DNA from: Aquamicrobium sp.
GTDB taxonomy: Bacteria; Pseudomonadota; Alphaproteobacteria; Rhizobiales; Rhizobiaceae
DNA length: 64,000 nucleotides
Direction of reading: 5' to 3'
NCBI GenBank assembly: GCA_019739225.1
Contig: JAHHDT010000005.1
Location: forward strand, 1,550,001 to 1,614,000
The first letter of the stretch is position 1, and each line of letters starts with the position of its first letter. Both the position numbers and the translations under genes were made by a program. Shown in pieces: positions 38,549 to 48,530 of the stretch. Under the pieces are notes generated by a model that ran no database searches, was not told where the DNA came from, and was given only the letters and a program-made list of their open reading frames with translations.

Positions 38549-38575
38549 GAGGTCAAAACCGCGCTACTTGACCTC
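38549..38575 (+). promoter_or_regulatory. Inverted repeat upstream of fabD (possible operator)
   Basis: Perfect 8-bp arms GAGGTCAA (38549-38556) and TTGACCTC (38568-38575), centre spacing 11 bp, 51-77 bp before fabD. Size and symmetry suit a dimeric repressor of fatty-acid synthesis, but no regulator can be named. Confidence 0.35.
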
Positions 38576-38625
38576 CAGCCGCGCTTGCGTCACACGCTGG
38601 CGAAAAGAATGCAGGGAGAAATGCC

Positions 38626-39573
38626 ATGTCGATCGCCTTTACCTTCCCCGGCCAGGGCAGCCAGGCCGTCGGAATGGGCAAGGATCTGGCGGACGCCTTT
38701 CCCGAGGCGCGCGCTGTCTTCGATGAAGTGGATGACGCACTCGCGCAGAAGCTCTCGACGCTGATGTGGGAAGGTCCAGAAGACGAGCTGACGCTGACGG
38801 CAAATGCCCAGCCGGCCCTCATGGCCGTGTCGCTGGCCGCGATCCGGGTGCTCGAGGCGAGGGGCCTGTCACTGAAGGACAAGGTGGCCTACGTGGCCGG
38901 TCATTCGCTGGGCGAATATTCGGCGCTGGCCGCGGCCGGCACCTTCTCCGTCGCCGATACCGCCCGACTGCTGCGCATTCGCGGAAATGCCATGCAGGCC
39001 GCTGTGCCCGTCGGCGAAGGTGCGATGGCTGCGATCATCGGTCTCGAGCAGCCAGAGGTCGAGGCTGCCTGCGCGGAAGCCGGCAAGGGCTCGGTCTGCC
39101 AGATCGCCAACGACAATGGCGGCGGCCAGCTTGTTATTTCCGGCGCCAAGCCTGCGGTTGAGCATGCGGCCCGCATCTGCACCGAAAAAGGCGCCAAGCG
39201 CGCGCTGATGCTGCCCGTCTCCGCGCCTTTCCACTCGGCTTTGATGCAGCCGGCGGCGGATGCCATGCGCGAGGCTCTGGCCGCAGTGGCCAAGAATGCT
39301 CCCGTGGTGCCGGTCGTTGCCAACGTGGTGGTGCGCCCGCTCAATGATCCGAACGAGATTGCCGACCGCCTCGTGGAACAGGTGACCGGCCGCGTGCGTT
39401 GGCGCGAAACCGTGGAATGGTTCGGTCAGAACGGCGTGACCACGCTCTATGAGGTCGGAGCTGGAAAGGTGCTTTCCGGACTGGCGCGCCGCATCGATCG
39501 CAACATCGCCACGGCCAATATCGGCACGCCCGCCGACATCGAAGCGGCGCTGGCCGACCTTGGCCAGGCTTGA
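38626..39573 (+). CDS. fabD: Malonyl-CoA:ACP transacylase
   Basis: A 315-residue enzyme loading malonate onto ACP for fatty-acid elongation. N-terminal FPGQGSQAVGMGKDL, nucleophile Ser in GHSLGEYSALAAAG near 91-104, catalytic His in SAPFHSALM near 200. First gene of the fabD-fabG-acpP-fabF-mltG-yicC-gmk block; AGGGAGAA precedes the ATG. Confidence 0.97.
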   Translation: MSIAFTFPGQGSQAVGMGKDLADAFPEARAVFDEVDDALAQKLSTLMWEGPEDELTLTANAQPALMAVSLAAIRVLEARGLSLKDKVAYVAGHSLGEYSALAAAGTFSVADTARLLRIRGNAMQAAVPVGEGAMAAIIGLEQPEVEAACAEAGKGSVCQIANDNGGGQLVISGAKPAVEHAARICTEKGAKRALMLPVSAPFHSALMQPAADAMREALAAVAKNAPVVPVVANVVVRPLNDPNEIADRLVEQVTGRVRWRETVEWFGQNGVTTLYEVGAGKVLSGLARRIDRNIATANIGTPADIEAALADLGQA

Positions 39574-39587
39574 GAGAAGGATTTCCC

Positions 39588-40325
39588 ATGTTTGATCTTG
39601 GCGGCCGCAAGGCGCTTGTAACCGGCGCTACCGGAGGCATCGGCGAAGCTGTCGCACGCGCGCTTCACGCGGCGGGCGCGACTGTCGGGCTGCACGGAAC
39701 GCGGAAGGAAAAGCTTGAGGCGCTCGGCGCCGAGCTGGGCGACCGCGTGAAGCTGTTTCCCGCCAACCTCTCCGACCGCGACGAGGTCAAGGCGCTTGGC
39801 CAGAAGGCTGAGGCAGAGCTGGAAGGCGTCGACATTCTGGTCAACAACGCCGGTATCACCCGTGATGGCCTGTTCGTGCGCATGTCGGACGAGGATTGGG
39901 ACGCTGTTCTGGAAGTGAACCTGAGCGCGGTATTCCGTCTTACCCGCGAATTGACGCATCCCATGATGCGCCGCCGCTTTGGCCGCATCGTCAACATCAC
40001 CTCCATCGTCGGGGTCACCGGCAATCCCGGCCAGGCAAACTATTGCGCGTCCAAGGCGGGCTTGATCGGCTTTTCTAAGTCGCTTGCCCAGGAGATCGCC
40101 ACCCGCAACATCACCGTGAACTGCGTTGCGCCCGGCTTCATCGAATCGGCCATGACCGAAAAGCTGAACGACAAGCAGAAGGATGCGATCATGGGCGCCA
40201 TCCCGATGAAGAAGATGGGCACGGGCGAGGATATCGCAGCATCCGTGCTCTACCTCGCGTCGAACGAGGCCGGTTACGTCACCGGACAGACGCTTCACGT
40301 CAATGGCGGCATGGCGATGATCTGA
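39588..40325 (+). CDS. fabG: 3-oxoacyl-ACP reductase
   Basis: A 245-residue NADPH-dependent SDR reducing 3-oxoacyl-ACP. TGATGGIG at 12-19, NNAGITRDG near 85-93, the catalytic Ser in NITSIVG near 135-141 and Y-x3-K in NYCASKAG near 150. The ATG at 39588 has AAGGA upstream. 14 bp after fabD. Confidence 0.97.
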   Translation: MFDLGGRKALVTGATGGIGEAVARALHAAGATVGLHGTRKEKLEALGAELGDRVKLFPANLSDRDEVKALGQKAEAELEGVDILVNNAGITRDGLFVRMSDEDWDAVLEVNLSAVFRLTRELTHPMMRRRFGRIVNITSIVGVTGNPGQANYCASKAGLIGFSKSLAQEIATRNITVNCVAPGFIESAMTEKLNDKQKDAIMGAIPMKKMGTGEDIAASVLYLASNEAGYVTGQTLHVNGGMAMI

Positions 40326-40454
40326 TAATGGACATGCGGCGGCGATTTTGGTCTTTGACCACGAAGTGTTTTCGTGTAATGCCGCCGCTCCATGGCGAAT
40401 GAACGCCGCCTTCGGGAGCTTCAGGACTGACCAGTACGGGCAGGAAATAACCGG

Positions 40455-40484
40455 TTGAAACCGGGATTATCCCCACCCTATGCT
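40455..40484 (+). promoter_or_regulatory. Promoter upstream of acpP
   Basis: -35 TTGAAA (40455-40460), 18 bp, -10 TATGCT (40479-40484), giving a leader of about 70 bases before acpP. The 236-bp fabG-acpP gap is consistent with separate, stronger transcription of acpP. Confidence 0.5.
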
Positions 40485-40561
40485 CCCATCTTTCAGCTTG
40501 ATTACCGGCAATCGTGCCGCTAACGAAGTCCCACCAACTTTTTGAAGTCGAGGGTTTGCAA

Positions 40562-40798
40562 ATGAGCGATACCGCAGAACGCGTCAAGAAAATCGTTGTC
40601 GAGCATCTGGGCGTTGATGCCGACAAGGTCACCGAGGGCGCAAGCTTCATCGACGACCTCGGCGCAGACAGCCTCGACACCGTCGAGCTGGTCATGGCTT
40701 TCGAGGAAGAGTTCGGCGTCGAGATTCCGGACGATGCCGCCGAGACGATCCTGACCGTCGGCGACGCCGTCAAGTACATCGAAAAGGCGTCGGCCTGA
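40562..40798 (+). CDS. acpP: Acyl carrier protein
   Basis: A 78-residue, highly acidic four-helix carrier protein. The phosphopantetheine attachment serine is in [19 protein letters not shown] (Ser at about 38). Start [18 protein letters not shown] is typical of rhizobial AcpP. Confidence 0.98.
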   Translation: MSDTAERVKKIVVEHLGVDADKVTEGASFIDDLGADSLDTVELVMAFEEEFGVEIPDDAAETILTVGDAVKYIEKASA

Positions 40799-40847
40799 CG
40801 CCTCCGCCGCGCGACCTGACCGTTCAAGCCAGATCAGAGTGCAAGCG

Positions 40848-42107
40848 ATGAGACGCGTCGTCGTCACCGGCATGGGACTGCTTTCGCCTTTCGGCGTGGG
40901 CGCGGAGCATGCGTGGAAAGAGCTTCTGGCCGGGAAGAGCGCCGCGCGGCGCGTTGATACCTTTGAGGTGGACGATCTTCCTTGCAAGATCGCCCACGTC
41001 ATCCCTCGCGACGGCGGGGAGAATGCGTTCGATCCGGATCGGTTCATGGAGCCGAAGGAGCAGCGCAAGGTCGGCGACTACATCATCTACGGCGTGGCTG
41101 CCGCTGACTTGGCCCTCAAGGATGCAGGCTGGGATCCGAAAAGTTCGGAAGACCAGAATGCGACCGGCGTCATGATCGGTTCCGGCATCGGCGGCATCGA
41201 AGGCATTGCCGAGAACGCCCTGATCCTGCAGGAAAAGGGCCCGCGCCGCATCAGCCCTTTCTTCATTCCCGGAAACATCATCAATCTCGTCTCGGGGCAG
41301 GTTTCGATCCGTCATGGCCTCAAGGGGCCTAACCACGCGGTTGTCACCGCTTGCTCGACCGGCGCGCATGCGATCGGCGATGCAGCGCGGCTTATCATGT
41401 TCGGCGATGCCGACGTGATGGTGGCCGGCGGAGCCGAATCCCCGGTTACGCGGCTTTCTCTGGCCGGTTTCGCGGCCTGCAAGGCGCTCTCCACCGCCCG
41501 CAACGACGATCCGCAGAAGGCGTCCCGCCCCTATGACAGGGATCGCGACGGCTTCGTGATGGGCGAGGGCGCCGGCGTGGTCGTGCTGGAAGAGCTCGAG
41601 CATGCCAAGGCGCGCGGCGCCAAGATTTATGCCGAAGTCGTGGGCTACGGGCTCACCGGCGACGCCTACCACATCACGGCACCATCAGAAGATGGCGACG
41701 GCGCGTTCCGCTGCATGACCGCGGCGTTGAAGCGTGCCGGGCTTTCCCCGGCTGATGTCGATTACATCAATGCCCATGGCACCTCCACCATGGCCGACAC
41801 GATCGAGCTCGGTGCGGTCGAGCGGCTGGTTGGCGACGCCGCCTCCAAGGTGTCGATGTCTTCCACCAAGTCCGCGATCGGCCATCTGCTGGGCGCTGCC
41901 GGTGCCGCGGAAGCGATCTTCTCGGTGCTTGCCATTCGTGACAACGTCGCCCCGCCGACGATCAACCTCGATAATCCCGAGAGGGAAACCGCCATCGATC
42001 TGGTTCCCAACGCGCCCCGGCAGCGTCAGATCGATGTGGCGCTCTCCAATTCCTTCGGCTTCGGCGGCACCAATGCGTCGCTGGTGTTCCGCAGGTACGA
42101 AGGCTGA
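40848..42107 (+). CDS. fabF: 3-oxoacyl-ACP synthase II
   Basis: A 419-residue condensing enzyme elongating unsaturated and medium-chain acyl-ACP. Catalytic triad: Cys in TACSTGAHAIGDA near 168, His in NAHGTSTMADTIE near 308, and His in SAIGHLLGAAGA near 345. The ATG at 40848 is used; an in-frame GTG three codons upstream is also possible. Follows acpP by 49 bp. Confidence 0.97.
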   Translation: MRRVVVTGMGLLSPFGVGAEHAWKELLAGKSAARRVDTFEVDDLPCKIAHVIPRDGGENAFDPDRFMEPKEQRKVGDYIIYGVAAADLALKDAGWDPKSSEDQNATGVMIGSGIGGIEGIAENALILQEKGPRRISPFFIPGNIINLVSGQVSIRHGLKGPNHAVVTACSTGAHAIGDAARLIMFGDADVMVAGGAESPVTRLSLAGFAACKALSTARNDDPQKASRPYDRDRDGFVMGEGAGVVVLEELEHAKARGAKIYAEVVGYGLTGDAYHITAPSEDGDGAFRCMTAALKRAGLSPADVDYINAHGTSTMADTIELGAVERLVGDAASKVSMSSTKSAIGHLLGAAGAAEAIFSVLAIRDNVAPPTINLDNPERETAIDLVPNAPRQRQIDVALSNSFGFGGTNASLVFRRYEG

Positions 42108-42207
42108 GCGGCCACTTCTTCGGCCGCATCGCCAATTTCGCCATATTCCGGCTTAGCTTCGGTTCGCTGAATCGGACAGTGTCGGCTTGAAGGAGTGCCG
42201 GGAGGCC

Positions 42208-43383
42208 ATGACGAGCAATCCTGCGGACGATGGCGCTATAGCCAGCCAGCAGCAATCCGGGGCAAAGCCCATCGTGCCGAAGAGCGCGAGCGAGGCGCTT
42301 CGCCCCCAGGCGGGAACCCCGCCGCCGCGCCGCTCGCGCCGTTCGCGCAGCCAGGTCGTCGTCTTCCTGAACTTCGTGATGTCGTCGATCGTGCTGCTGG
42401 TCATTGCGGCCTTCATTGCGGTGTGGTTCGGCAAGACCACCTTCGAAGGTCCAGGGCCGCTTGCGACACCCGATACGTTTCTGGTCAAGCCCAACACCGG
42501 GGTCACCGAAATCGCCGAGCAGCTCGAGCGTAGCGACATGATAAGTGACGCGCGCATTTTCCGGCTGGGGCTGCGTGCCTATCGTAACGACGGGCGATTG
42601 CAGGCCGGCGAGTATGCCATCCCCGCCCGCGCGTCCATGCACGACATCATGGAACTCATGGTGAGCGGCAAGTCGATCCTTCATTCGGTGACCATTCCCG
42701 AGGGGCTGACCGTCGCCCAGGCCTTCGCGCGCATTGCCGCCGCAGAGGAGCTCGAGGGCGAGATGCCGGCGGAGATGCCTGCTGAAGGATCGCTGGCAGC
42801 CGATACAGTCCGTTTCACGCGCGGTCTCAAGCGCCAGGACATCATCGACCGCCTGACTGCCGACCAGAAGAAGCTGGTTGAGGGCATTTGGGAGCGGCGG
42901 GCGCAGGACCTTCCCATATCGGACATCAACGAGTTCGTGACGCTCGCCTCGATTGTCGAGAAGGAAACGGCCCGAGCTGACGAACGCTCGCGCGTAGCCT
43001 CGGTGTTCATCAACCGTCTGGAGCGCGGCATGCGGCTGCAGTCCGACCCGACGATCATCTACGGCCTGTTCGGCGGCGAGGGGAAGCCGGCGGACCGCCC
43101 CATCTATCGCTCGGACATCGACAAGCCGACGCCTTACAACACCTACACGATCGACGGACTGCCGCCCGGCCCGATCGCCATTCCCGGCCGTGCGTCGCTT
43201 GAAGCCGTGGCCAATCCGTCGAGGACCGAGGATCTCTACTTCGTGGCGGACGGCAGCGGCGGGCATGCCTTCGCGACGACGCTGGAGGAGCACAACGAGA
43301 ATGTCGCCCGCTGGCGCCGGATCGAACGGCAGCGCGCCGAAGCAGCGGGCGAAGCGGAGGAGAGTGACGCCGCGAACGAGTGA
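42208..43383 (+). CDS. mltG: Endolytic murein transglycosylase MltG
   Basis: A 391-residue inner-membrane enzyme cleaving nascent peptidoglycan strands. Cytoplasmic basic N-tail (PPPRRSRRSRSQ), membrane helix at about 50-72, LysM-like subdomain, then the YceG domain with the catalytic Glu in TLASIVEKET near 248 and the DPTIIYGL and TPYNTYTIDGLPPGPI motifs. A GGGAGG site lies before the ATG at 42208. Confidence 0.95.
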   Translation: MTSNPADDGAIASQQQSGAKPIVPKSASEALRPQAGTPPPRRSRRSRSQVVVFLNFVMSSIVLLVIAAFIAVWFGKTTFEGPGPLATPDTFLVKPNTGVTEIAEQLERSDMISDARIFRLGLRAYRNDGRLQAGEYAIPARASMHDIMELMVSGKSILHSVTIPEGLTVAQAFARIAAAEELEGEMPAEMPAEGSLAADTVRFTRGLKRQDIIDRLTADQKKLVEGIWERRAQDLPISDINEFVTLASIVEKETARADERSRVASVFINRLERGMRLQSDPTIIYGLFGGEGKPADRPIYRSDIDKPTPYNTYTIDGLPPGPIAIPGRASLEAVANPSRTEDLYFVADGSGGHAFATTLEEHNENVARWRRIERQRAEAAGEAEESDAANE

Positions 43384-43411
43384 CGACGCGAATTGGGGGG
43401 CAGGGGACGCC

Positions 43412-44299
43412 ATGGGTTTGCAGAGCATGACCGGCTTCGGCCGGGCGATCGCCGACAATGCCGGCGCGGCGATTGTCTGGGAATTGAAATCCGTCAACGG
43501 CAAGGGCCTTGAGGCGCGGCTGCGGCTGCCGCCGGGATGCGAGCGGCTGGAGCAGCCGGTGCGTCAGGCGATCCAGAAGCGCTTTTCGCGCGGAAACGTG
43601 CAGGCCAGCCTCACGCTCACTCGGACCGGCGCGCAAGCCCAACCGGTTGTCAACGATGAGTTCCTGAGGGACCTTGCCGGCCTCGCGAAGCGGCTTGAGG
43701 AGCAATTCGGCGTTGCTCCGGCAACGGCCGATGGCCTGCTCTCCCTGCGCGGCGTGCTCGATGCTCCGGAAACGGCGGAGAACGAGGAAGCGCGCGCCGA
43801 CCTGGATGCCGCCATCCTCGCCGCGCTCGATGCGGCACTGGCCAGCCTCGAGGCTGCGCGTCGCGACGAGGGCGCGGCACTTGGCGCGCTGCTTCTCGGG
43901 CACCTCGGTTCGATCCAGGCGCTCACCGAGCGCGCTGAGGCAGACCCCTCGCGTGAACCAAGCGCCATCCGTGCCCGCCTTGCAGAGCAGGTGAAGGCGC
44001 TTCTCGACACCGGCGCTCCCATGGACGAGGCGCGGCTTCACATGGAAGCGGCCTTTCTCGCCACCAAGGCGGATATTCGCGAAGAGATCGACAGGCTGAA
44101 GACGCATGTCGCCTCCGGGCGGGCGCTGATTGCCGAGGGCGGGCCGATCGGCCGCAAGCTCGATTTCCTTTCACAAGAATTCAACCGGGAATCGAATACG
44201 CTCTGCTCGAAGTCCAACGCGGCCGCGGTGACGGCCATCGGGCTGGAACTGAAAGCCGTCGTCGATCAGTTCCGCGAGCAGGTTCAGAATCTGGAGTAG
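43412..44299 (+). CDS. yicC: YicC-family endoribonuclease
   Basis: A 295-residue YicC/YloC protein; E. coli YicC is reported as an RNase acting on a small RNA. The MTGFGRA start (6-12), WELKSVNGKGLEARLRLP, and the C-terminal DUF1732 with GRKLDFLSQEFNRESNTLCSK are complete. Sits between mltG and gmk as in most alphaproteobacteria. Confidence 0.94.
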   Translation: MGLQSMTGFGRAIADNAGAAIVWELKSVNGKGLEARLRLPPGCERLEQPVRQAIQKRFSRGNVQASLTLTRTGAQAQPVVNDEFLRDLAGLAKRLEEQFGVAPATADGLLSLRGVLDAPETAENEEARADLDAAILAALDAALASLEAARRDEGAALGALLLGHLGSIQALTERAEADPSREPSAIRARLAEQVKALLDTGAPMDEARLHMEAAFLATKADIREEIDRLKTHVASGRALIAEGGPIGRKLDFLSQEFNRESNTLCSKSNAAAVTAIGLELKAVVDQFREQVQNLE

Positions 44300-44302
44300 T
44301 CC

Positions 44303-44959
44303 ATGGCGGATACCCCCCTTATCGCTTCGATCCGCCGTCGCGGGCTCATGCTGGTGCTGTCGTCGCCTTCCGGCGCCGGCAAGTCCACCATTGCCCGCAA
44401 TCTGCTCGAAAGCGACCCAGCATTCGAACTGTCGATCAGCGTGACGACGCGCGCACGGCGCGGCAGCGAGATCGACGGCCGACATTATCATTTTCGCTCC
44501 ACGCGCGAATTCGAGTTCATGCGCGACAACGACGAATTGCTCGAATGGGCGGAAGTCCACGGCAACTTCTATGCAACGCCTCGCGCGCCCGCCGAGAAGG
44601 CGCTCGCCGAAGGGCGCGACATGCTGTTCGACATAGACTGGCAGGGCGCCGAACAGTTGCGTGGGCAGATGCGCGCCGACATCGTGTCGATCTTCATCCT
44701 GCCGCCCTCCATGCGCGAGTTGAAGGAGCGCCTGCGCCGCCGCGCGGAGGATCGTGACGAGGTCATTGCGGCACGGCTTGCCAATGCACGCGCCGAGATC
44801 GAGCATTGGCGCGACTATGACTACATCGTCATCAATGAGGATCTGGACACGGCGTTTGCCGAGGTGGAGGCGATCGTCGCGGCGGAGCGCCTGCGGCGCG
44901 ATCGCCGTCCGGGCCTGTTCGATTTCATCTCCGGCCTGCTCGACGAGGAACTGGAGTAA
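44303..44959 (+). CDS. gmk: Guanylate kinase
   Basis: A 218-residue enzyme phosphorylating GMP/dGMP. P-loop SPSGAGKST at 21-29, GMP-binding [19 protein letters not shown] near 46-64 and [16 protein letters not shown]. Three bp after yicC; last gene of the fab block. Confidence 0.97.
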   Translation: MADTPLIASIRRRGLMLVLSSPSGAGKSTIARNLLESDPAFELSISVTTRARRGSEIDGRHYHFRSTREFEFMRDNDELLEWAEVHGNFYATPRAPAEKALAEGRDMLFDIDWQGAEQLRGQMRADIVSIFILPPSMRELKERLRRRAEDRDEVIAARLANARAEIEHWRDYDYIVINEDLDTAFAEVEAIVAAERLRRDRRPGLFDFISGLLDEELE

Positions 44960-45070
44960 ATTCTTAAGACGAGCTGTGCATGCTGCCGCCGGCTTTGTTC
45001 GCCGTGCATGACGCGCGGCCTGTTGACGATGTGCCGCGCATGACGTGCCGGGCCCATTGCCGGAGTGAAC

Positions 45071-45601
45071 ATGTCCGTCTTGCCGCCCGCGAACCTTGCG
45101 GCCCTGCAGCTTCTCCAGCAATCCAACCTCTCGTCTTTCTCCGCCGTGGGACGGGAGCGTGATCCCGCGAACGTCGGCATCCCCGCGATTGCTGCATCGC
45201 CCGCGCAGCCCCGGCAGCCGGACCCCATGTTCAGCGCGAATTCCATCGACGTGAACCAGTTGAAGGTTCACTTCATGGAGCAGGTGGGCAAGGCGATTGG
45301 CCTCGACGTTGATGATTTCGAAACGGCCTCCGCGTTTGGGCAGGCGATCAAGGATGAAATAATAAAGATCAGACAATCACCTGACGCCGAGAAAATCATT
45401 CGCAAGATCGAAGAAGACAGCGGTCTGGATGAATTGGGTATCTCTCTCGTAGATTTCGCAAATGCTCTCATCGACCCCGAAGGCAGGGCGGCTGAAAAGC
45501 TCGAAGCCGCTCTACTAGAGATGGCAGGTGAACTGGGTGAACAAGGCAAGAGGGACGGCCCCGTCAGGTTCGACGAGATCGGCATCTACAGCTTTATCTG
45601 A
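45071..45601 (+). CDS. Orphan hypothetical protein (176 aa)
   Basis: A 176-residue protein of unknown function with no signal peptide or membrane segment. Residues 1-60 are Ala/Pro/Ser/Gln-rich; residues 60-165 look like an amphipathic helical domain (LKVHFMEQVGKAIGLDVDDF, FGQAIKDEIIKIRQSP). The ATG at 45071 has GGAG five bases upstream. The middle part (about 45340-45480) is more A/T-rich than its neighbours (for example GAAATAATAAAGATCAGAC), which hints at a different origin. It lies alone between gmk and the convergent rsmA. Confidence 0.6.
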   Translation: MSVLPPANLAALQLLQQSNLSSFSAVGRERDPANVGIPAIAASPAQPRQPDPMFSANSIDVNQLKVHFMEQVGKAIGLDVDDFETASAFGQAIKDEIIKIRQSPDAEKIIRKIEEDSGLDELGISLVDFANALIDPEGRAAEKLEAALLEMAGELGEQGKRDGPVRFDEIGIYSFI

Positions 45602-45625
45602 TAGCCGCTTCGGCGCGGCCGATTG

Positions 45626-46453
45626 TCAGATCGCGTTGGCCAGCGACACAAACTCTTCCACAGACAGGGTCTCCGCGCGGCGTGTGCCGTCGATCCCCGT
45701 CGCCGCCAGCAGCCTCTCGCCGCCGATACCCTTCAGGCTTTGCCGCAGCATCTTGCGCCGCTGGCCGAACGCGGCCTCGGTCACCCGGGCGAGCTTCCTG
45801 CCGTCGGCGGGCAGCGGCTGCGCGCGCGGCACGATGTGGACCACTGCCGACGTGACCTTGGGCGGCGGCGTGAACGCCTGCGGCGGCAGGTCGAAGACGA
45901 TCCTTGCCTCCGTGCGCCATCCCGCGAGCACGCCCAGCCTGCCATAGGCGTTGTCGCCAGCCGCCGCCACGATGCGTTGCGCCACTTCCTTCTGGAACAT
46001 CAGCGTCATCGACGAATAGAAGGGAGGCCAGTCGGCGACGGTCAGCCAGCGGATCAGCAACTCCGTACCGATATTGTAGGGCAGGTTGGCGACGATCCTG
46101 ACGTCCTGAGCGCCTTCGGCGAGCGCTGGAAAATCGGTCTTCATCGCGTCGCCCGCAATCACTTCCAGCCGACCAGGATAGTGCTGCGCGACCTCGGCCA
46201 GTGCTGCAAGGCAGCGCTCGTCGCGCTCGATTGCAACGACGCGCGCCGCGCCATGCGCCAGCAGCGCGCGCGTCAGGCCGCCCGGGCCGGGGCCGACCTC
46301 TATCACGGTGGTCGATGACAGGTCGCCAGCCGCCCGCGCGATCTTGCCGGTGAGGTTAAGGTCCAGCAGGAAGTTCTGGCCGAGCGACTTTTTCGCGCGC
46401 AGATCATGCCGCTCGATCACGTCGCGAAGCGGCGGCAGCCCGTCGAGCGTCAT
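45626..46453 (-). CDS. rsmA: 16S rRNA dimethyladenosine transferase
   Basis: A 275-residue SAM-dependent enzyme dimethylating two adjacent adenosines near the 3' end of 16S rRNA (KsgA). [17 protein letters not shown] near 20-36, SAM motif [16 protein letters not shown] near 49-64, [11 protein letters not shown] near 118. Starts inside the pdxA stop (ATGA, 4-bp overlap). Confidence 0.97.
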   Translation of the reverse strand: MTLDGLPPLRDVIERHDLRAKKSLGQNFLLDLNLTGKIARAAGDLSSTTVIEVGPGPGGLTRALLAHGAARVVAIERDERCLAALAEVAQHYPGRLEVIAGDAMKTDFPALAEGAQDVRIVANLPYNIGTELLIRWLTVADWPPFYSSMTLMFQKEVAQRIVAAAGDNAYGRLGVLAGWRTEARIVFDLPPQAFTPPPKVTSAVVHIVPRAQPLPADGRKLARVTEAAFGQRRKMLRQSLKGIGGERLLAATGIDGTRRAETLSVEEFVSLANAI

Positions 46454-47460
46454 CGCCGCGCCGCCATCGCATCGGCCATCTGTCGGGCCAGCCGCAGCGC
46501 CGCGATCAGGCTGTCGGGTCGAGCGATGCCCTTGCCGGCAATGTCGAACGCGGTGCCGTGGTCCGGCGACGTGCGGATGAAGGGCAGGCCGAGCGTCACG
46601 TTCACGGTCTCGTCGAAGGCGAGCGCCTTGGCGGGAATAAGCGCCTGGTCGTGATACATGCAGATCGCCGCGTCGTAGCCGGCGCGGGCACGGGCATGGA
46701 ACATCGTATCCGCGGGGAGCGGGCCACGCGCGTCGATGCCGAGCCGCCGAAGCGCGTCGACGGCCGGACGGATGATGCCCTGATCCTCCTGACCCATCGC
46801 CCCGTCTTCGCCGGCGTGGGGGTTCAGCCCCGCAATGGCGAGCCGCGGATTGTCTATCCCGAACTTGTCACGCAGATCGGCGGCAGTGATCGAAGCCGTC
46901 TCGACGATACGCGCCATCGTCAATGCCGGAGCCACCTGGACGAGCGGAATATGGATGGTGACCGGCACGGCCCGCAGTTCGGGGCCGGCAAGCATCATGA
47001 CCGGCGTTGCCGCTGCGCCGGTGATCGTCTGCGCGAGATTACCGAGAAATTCGGTATGCCCCGGGTAGCCGAAACCCGCGTCGTAGAGAGGCTTCTTGGC
47101 GATGGGACAGGTGACCAGCGCATCCGCCTGGCCTGAGGTGACGAGCCTGACCGCGGCCTCGATGGCTTCTATCGTGCCGGCGGCGTTCACCGTGTTGGGA
47201 GTACCCGGCGTGTCCAGGAACGATGCGTCTAGCGGTACGATGGGCAGTGCGTCGTCAAATGCGGCGTGAGCGTCTTCGGGCGCCACGATCGCGATCTCGA
47301 TCGGCAAACCCAACCGGCCGGCCCTGGCCTCGACGAGCGCGGGGTCGCTCAGCAACAGAAAGGCCGGCGTGTTGTCCTGCTTGCGCCGGCGCCATGCTTC
47401 AATGGCGATCTCCGGGCCGATGCCGGACGGATCGCCTGATGTCAGAGCAAGAATGCCCAC
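46450..47460 (-). CDS. pdxA: 4-hydroxythreonine-4-phosphate dehydrogenase
   Basis: A 336-residue NAD-dependent, zinc-binding enzyme of pyridoxal phosphate synthesis. Start [29 protein letters not shown] near 130, and the metal-binding His in NPHAGEDG and [12 protein letters not shown]. Part of the lptFGD-surA-pdxA-rsmA unit. Confidence 0.95.
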   Translation of the reverse strand: MGILALTSGDPSGIGPEIAIEAWRRRKQDNTPAFLLLSDPALVEARAGRLGLPIEIAIVAPEDAHAAFDDALPIVPLDASFLDTPGTPNTVNAAGTIEAIEAAVRLVTSGQADALVTCPIAKKPLYDAGFGYPGHTEFLGNLAQTITGAAATPVMMLAGPELRAVPVTIHIPLVQVAPALTMARIVETASITAADLRDKFGIDNPRLAIAGLNPHAGEDGAMGQEDQGIIRPAVDALRRLGIDARGPLPADTMFHARARAGYDAAICMYHDQALIPAKALAFDETVNVTLGLPFIRTSPDHGTAFDIAGKGIARPDSLIAALRLARQMADAMAARR

Positions 47461-47495
47461 GCCCGCCGGTCCTGATTGCTTGCTTCGGCCGTAAA

Positions 47496-48428
47496 TCAGC
47501 GCGTGATGATCTGGGCCTTGGCGCGAAGTTCCTCGGTCAGCTTCTTGGACGTGTCGTCGTTGTCCTCGCTGCTGCCGCTACCTTCGGCCTCGAACACCAT
47601 CTGCGCGACCCGGTCGTCGGAGACCTCGCGCGCGCTGCAAATGCCGATAAACTCGGCGCCGCGCTCGGTTTCGCGCACAACGGTGGCGGAGCCGGCCTTC
47701 GCTGCCTTCACCTCTTTGGCCCAATCCGACGGCAGCTCTGGCTCCAGGATACGTCCCAGATCGCGCACGGTGACATCCAGCAGACCCTTGGCGAATTCGC
47801 GGGTTGTCTCACAATTCTGGAACCGCTGACGCATGGCTTCCGCCTCACGCTTGCGCGCGCCAAGCTTGGCACGGCGCTCCGATGCCGGCACCACGAAGAT
47901 GACCTGCTGGAGCATGTATTCGGTCGCCGAGGGCTTGTCGCCACCTTGCTGCAGCATGCGCTGCACGGCGTCCTGTTCGCTCATCGCACTGGAGCGCGCC
48001 CGCTGGCTCAACACCTGCGACCAGCCCATCTGTGAGCGAATGAACTCGCGGAAATGCGCCTTCGTCACACCGGACTGATTGAGCACCTGGTCCATCTGCG
48101 ATGCAGACATATTGTTGGACTTGGCGAAGCGCTCGTAGGCGCCAGCAACCTGCTCGTCGGTGATGCGGATATTCATCCGCTGGATTTCCGAGGCGCGCAC
48201 AGCCTGGTTGACCATCTCGTCGGCTGCGAGTTGCTGCACGTTGCCGCGCCGGTTCTGAATCCGCAGAAAGGCAGCACGCCGCTGTATATCGTAGCTCGTC
48301 ACCGGCACGTTGTTGACGATGTACTTGATTTCGGAGGCGTGTGACACCGTCGCCGCCAGAGGCGCCGAAAGACCCGCAAGCATCAGTGCCAATGCGCAGG
48401 AGCGCAGGGTGGATGCCAGCTTTGCCAT
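47496..48428 (-). CDS. surA: SurA-like periplasmic chaperone with degenerate PPIase region
   Basis: A 310-residue exported protein (signal peptide 1-32, ending SHASE). The SurA_N chaperone domain covers about 33-165 ([32 protein letters not shown]). The parvulin-type segment that should follow is poorly conserved: the usual GGDLGW is replaced by VRDLGRI, so PPIase activity is doubtful. It lies between lptD and pdxA, as surA does in many proteobacteria. Role as outer-membrane-protein chaperone is inferred. Confidence 0.82.
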   Translation of the reverse strand: MAKLASTLRSCALALMLAGLSAPLAATVSHASEIKYIVNNVPVTSYDIQRRAAFLRIQNRRGNVQQLAADEMVNQAVRASEIQRMNIRITDEQVAGAYERFAKSNNMSASQMDQVLNQSGVTKAHFREFIRSQMGWSQVLSQRARSSAMSEQDAVQRMLQQGGDKPSATEYMLQQVIFVVPASERRAKLGARKREAEAMRQRFQNCETTREFAKGLLDVTVRDLGRILEPELPSDWAKEVKAAKAGSATVVRETERGAEFIGICSAREVSDDRVAQMVFEAEGSGSSEDNDDTSKKLTEELRAKAQIITR

Positions 48429-48530
48429 ACTGTGTCTCCCTAAGATTTTTCAAGACCGTGATTTGGACCATCACCTGACGGTATTATAGGGCGAAACCGT
48501 GACGCGGCAGCCCTCAAATCTCGGCGGCGC

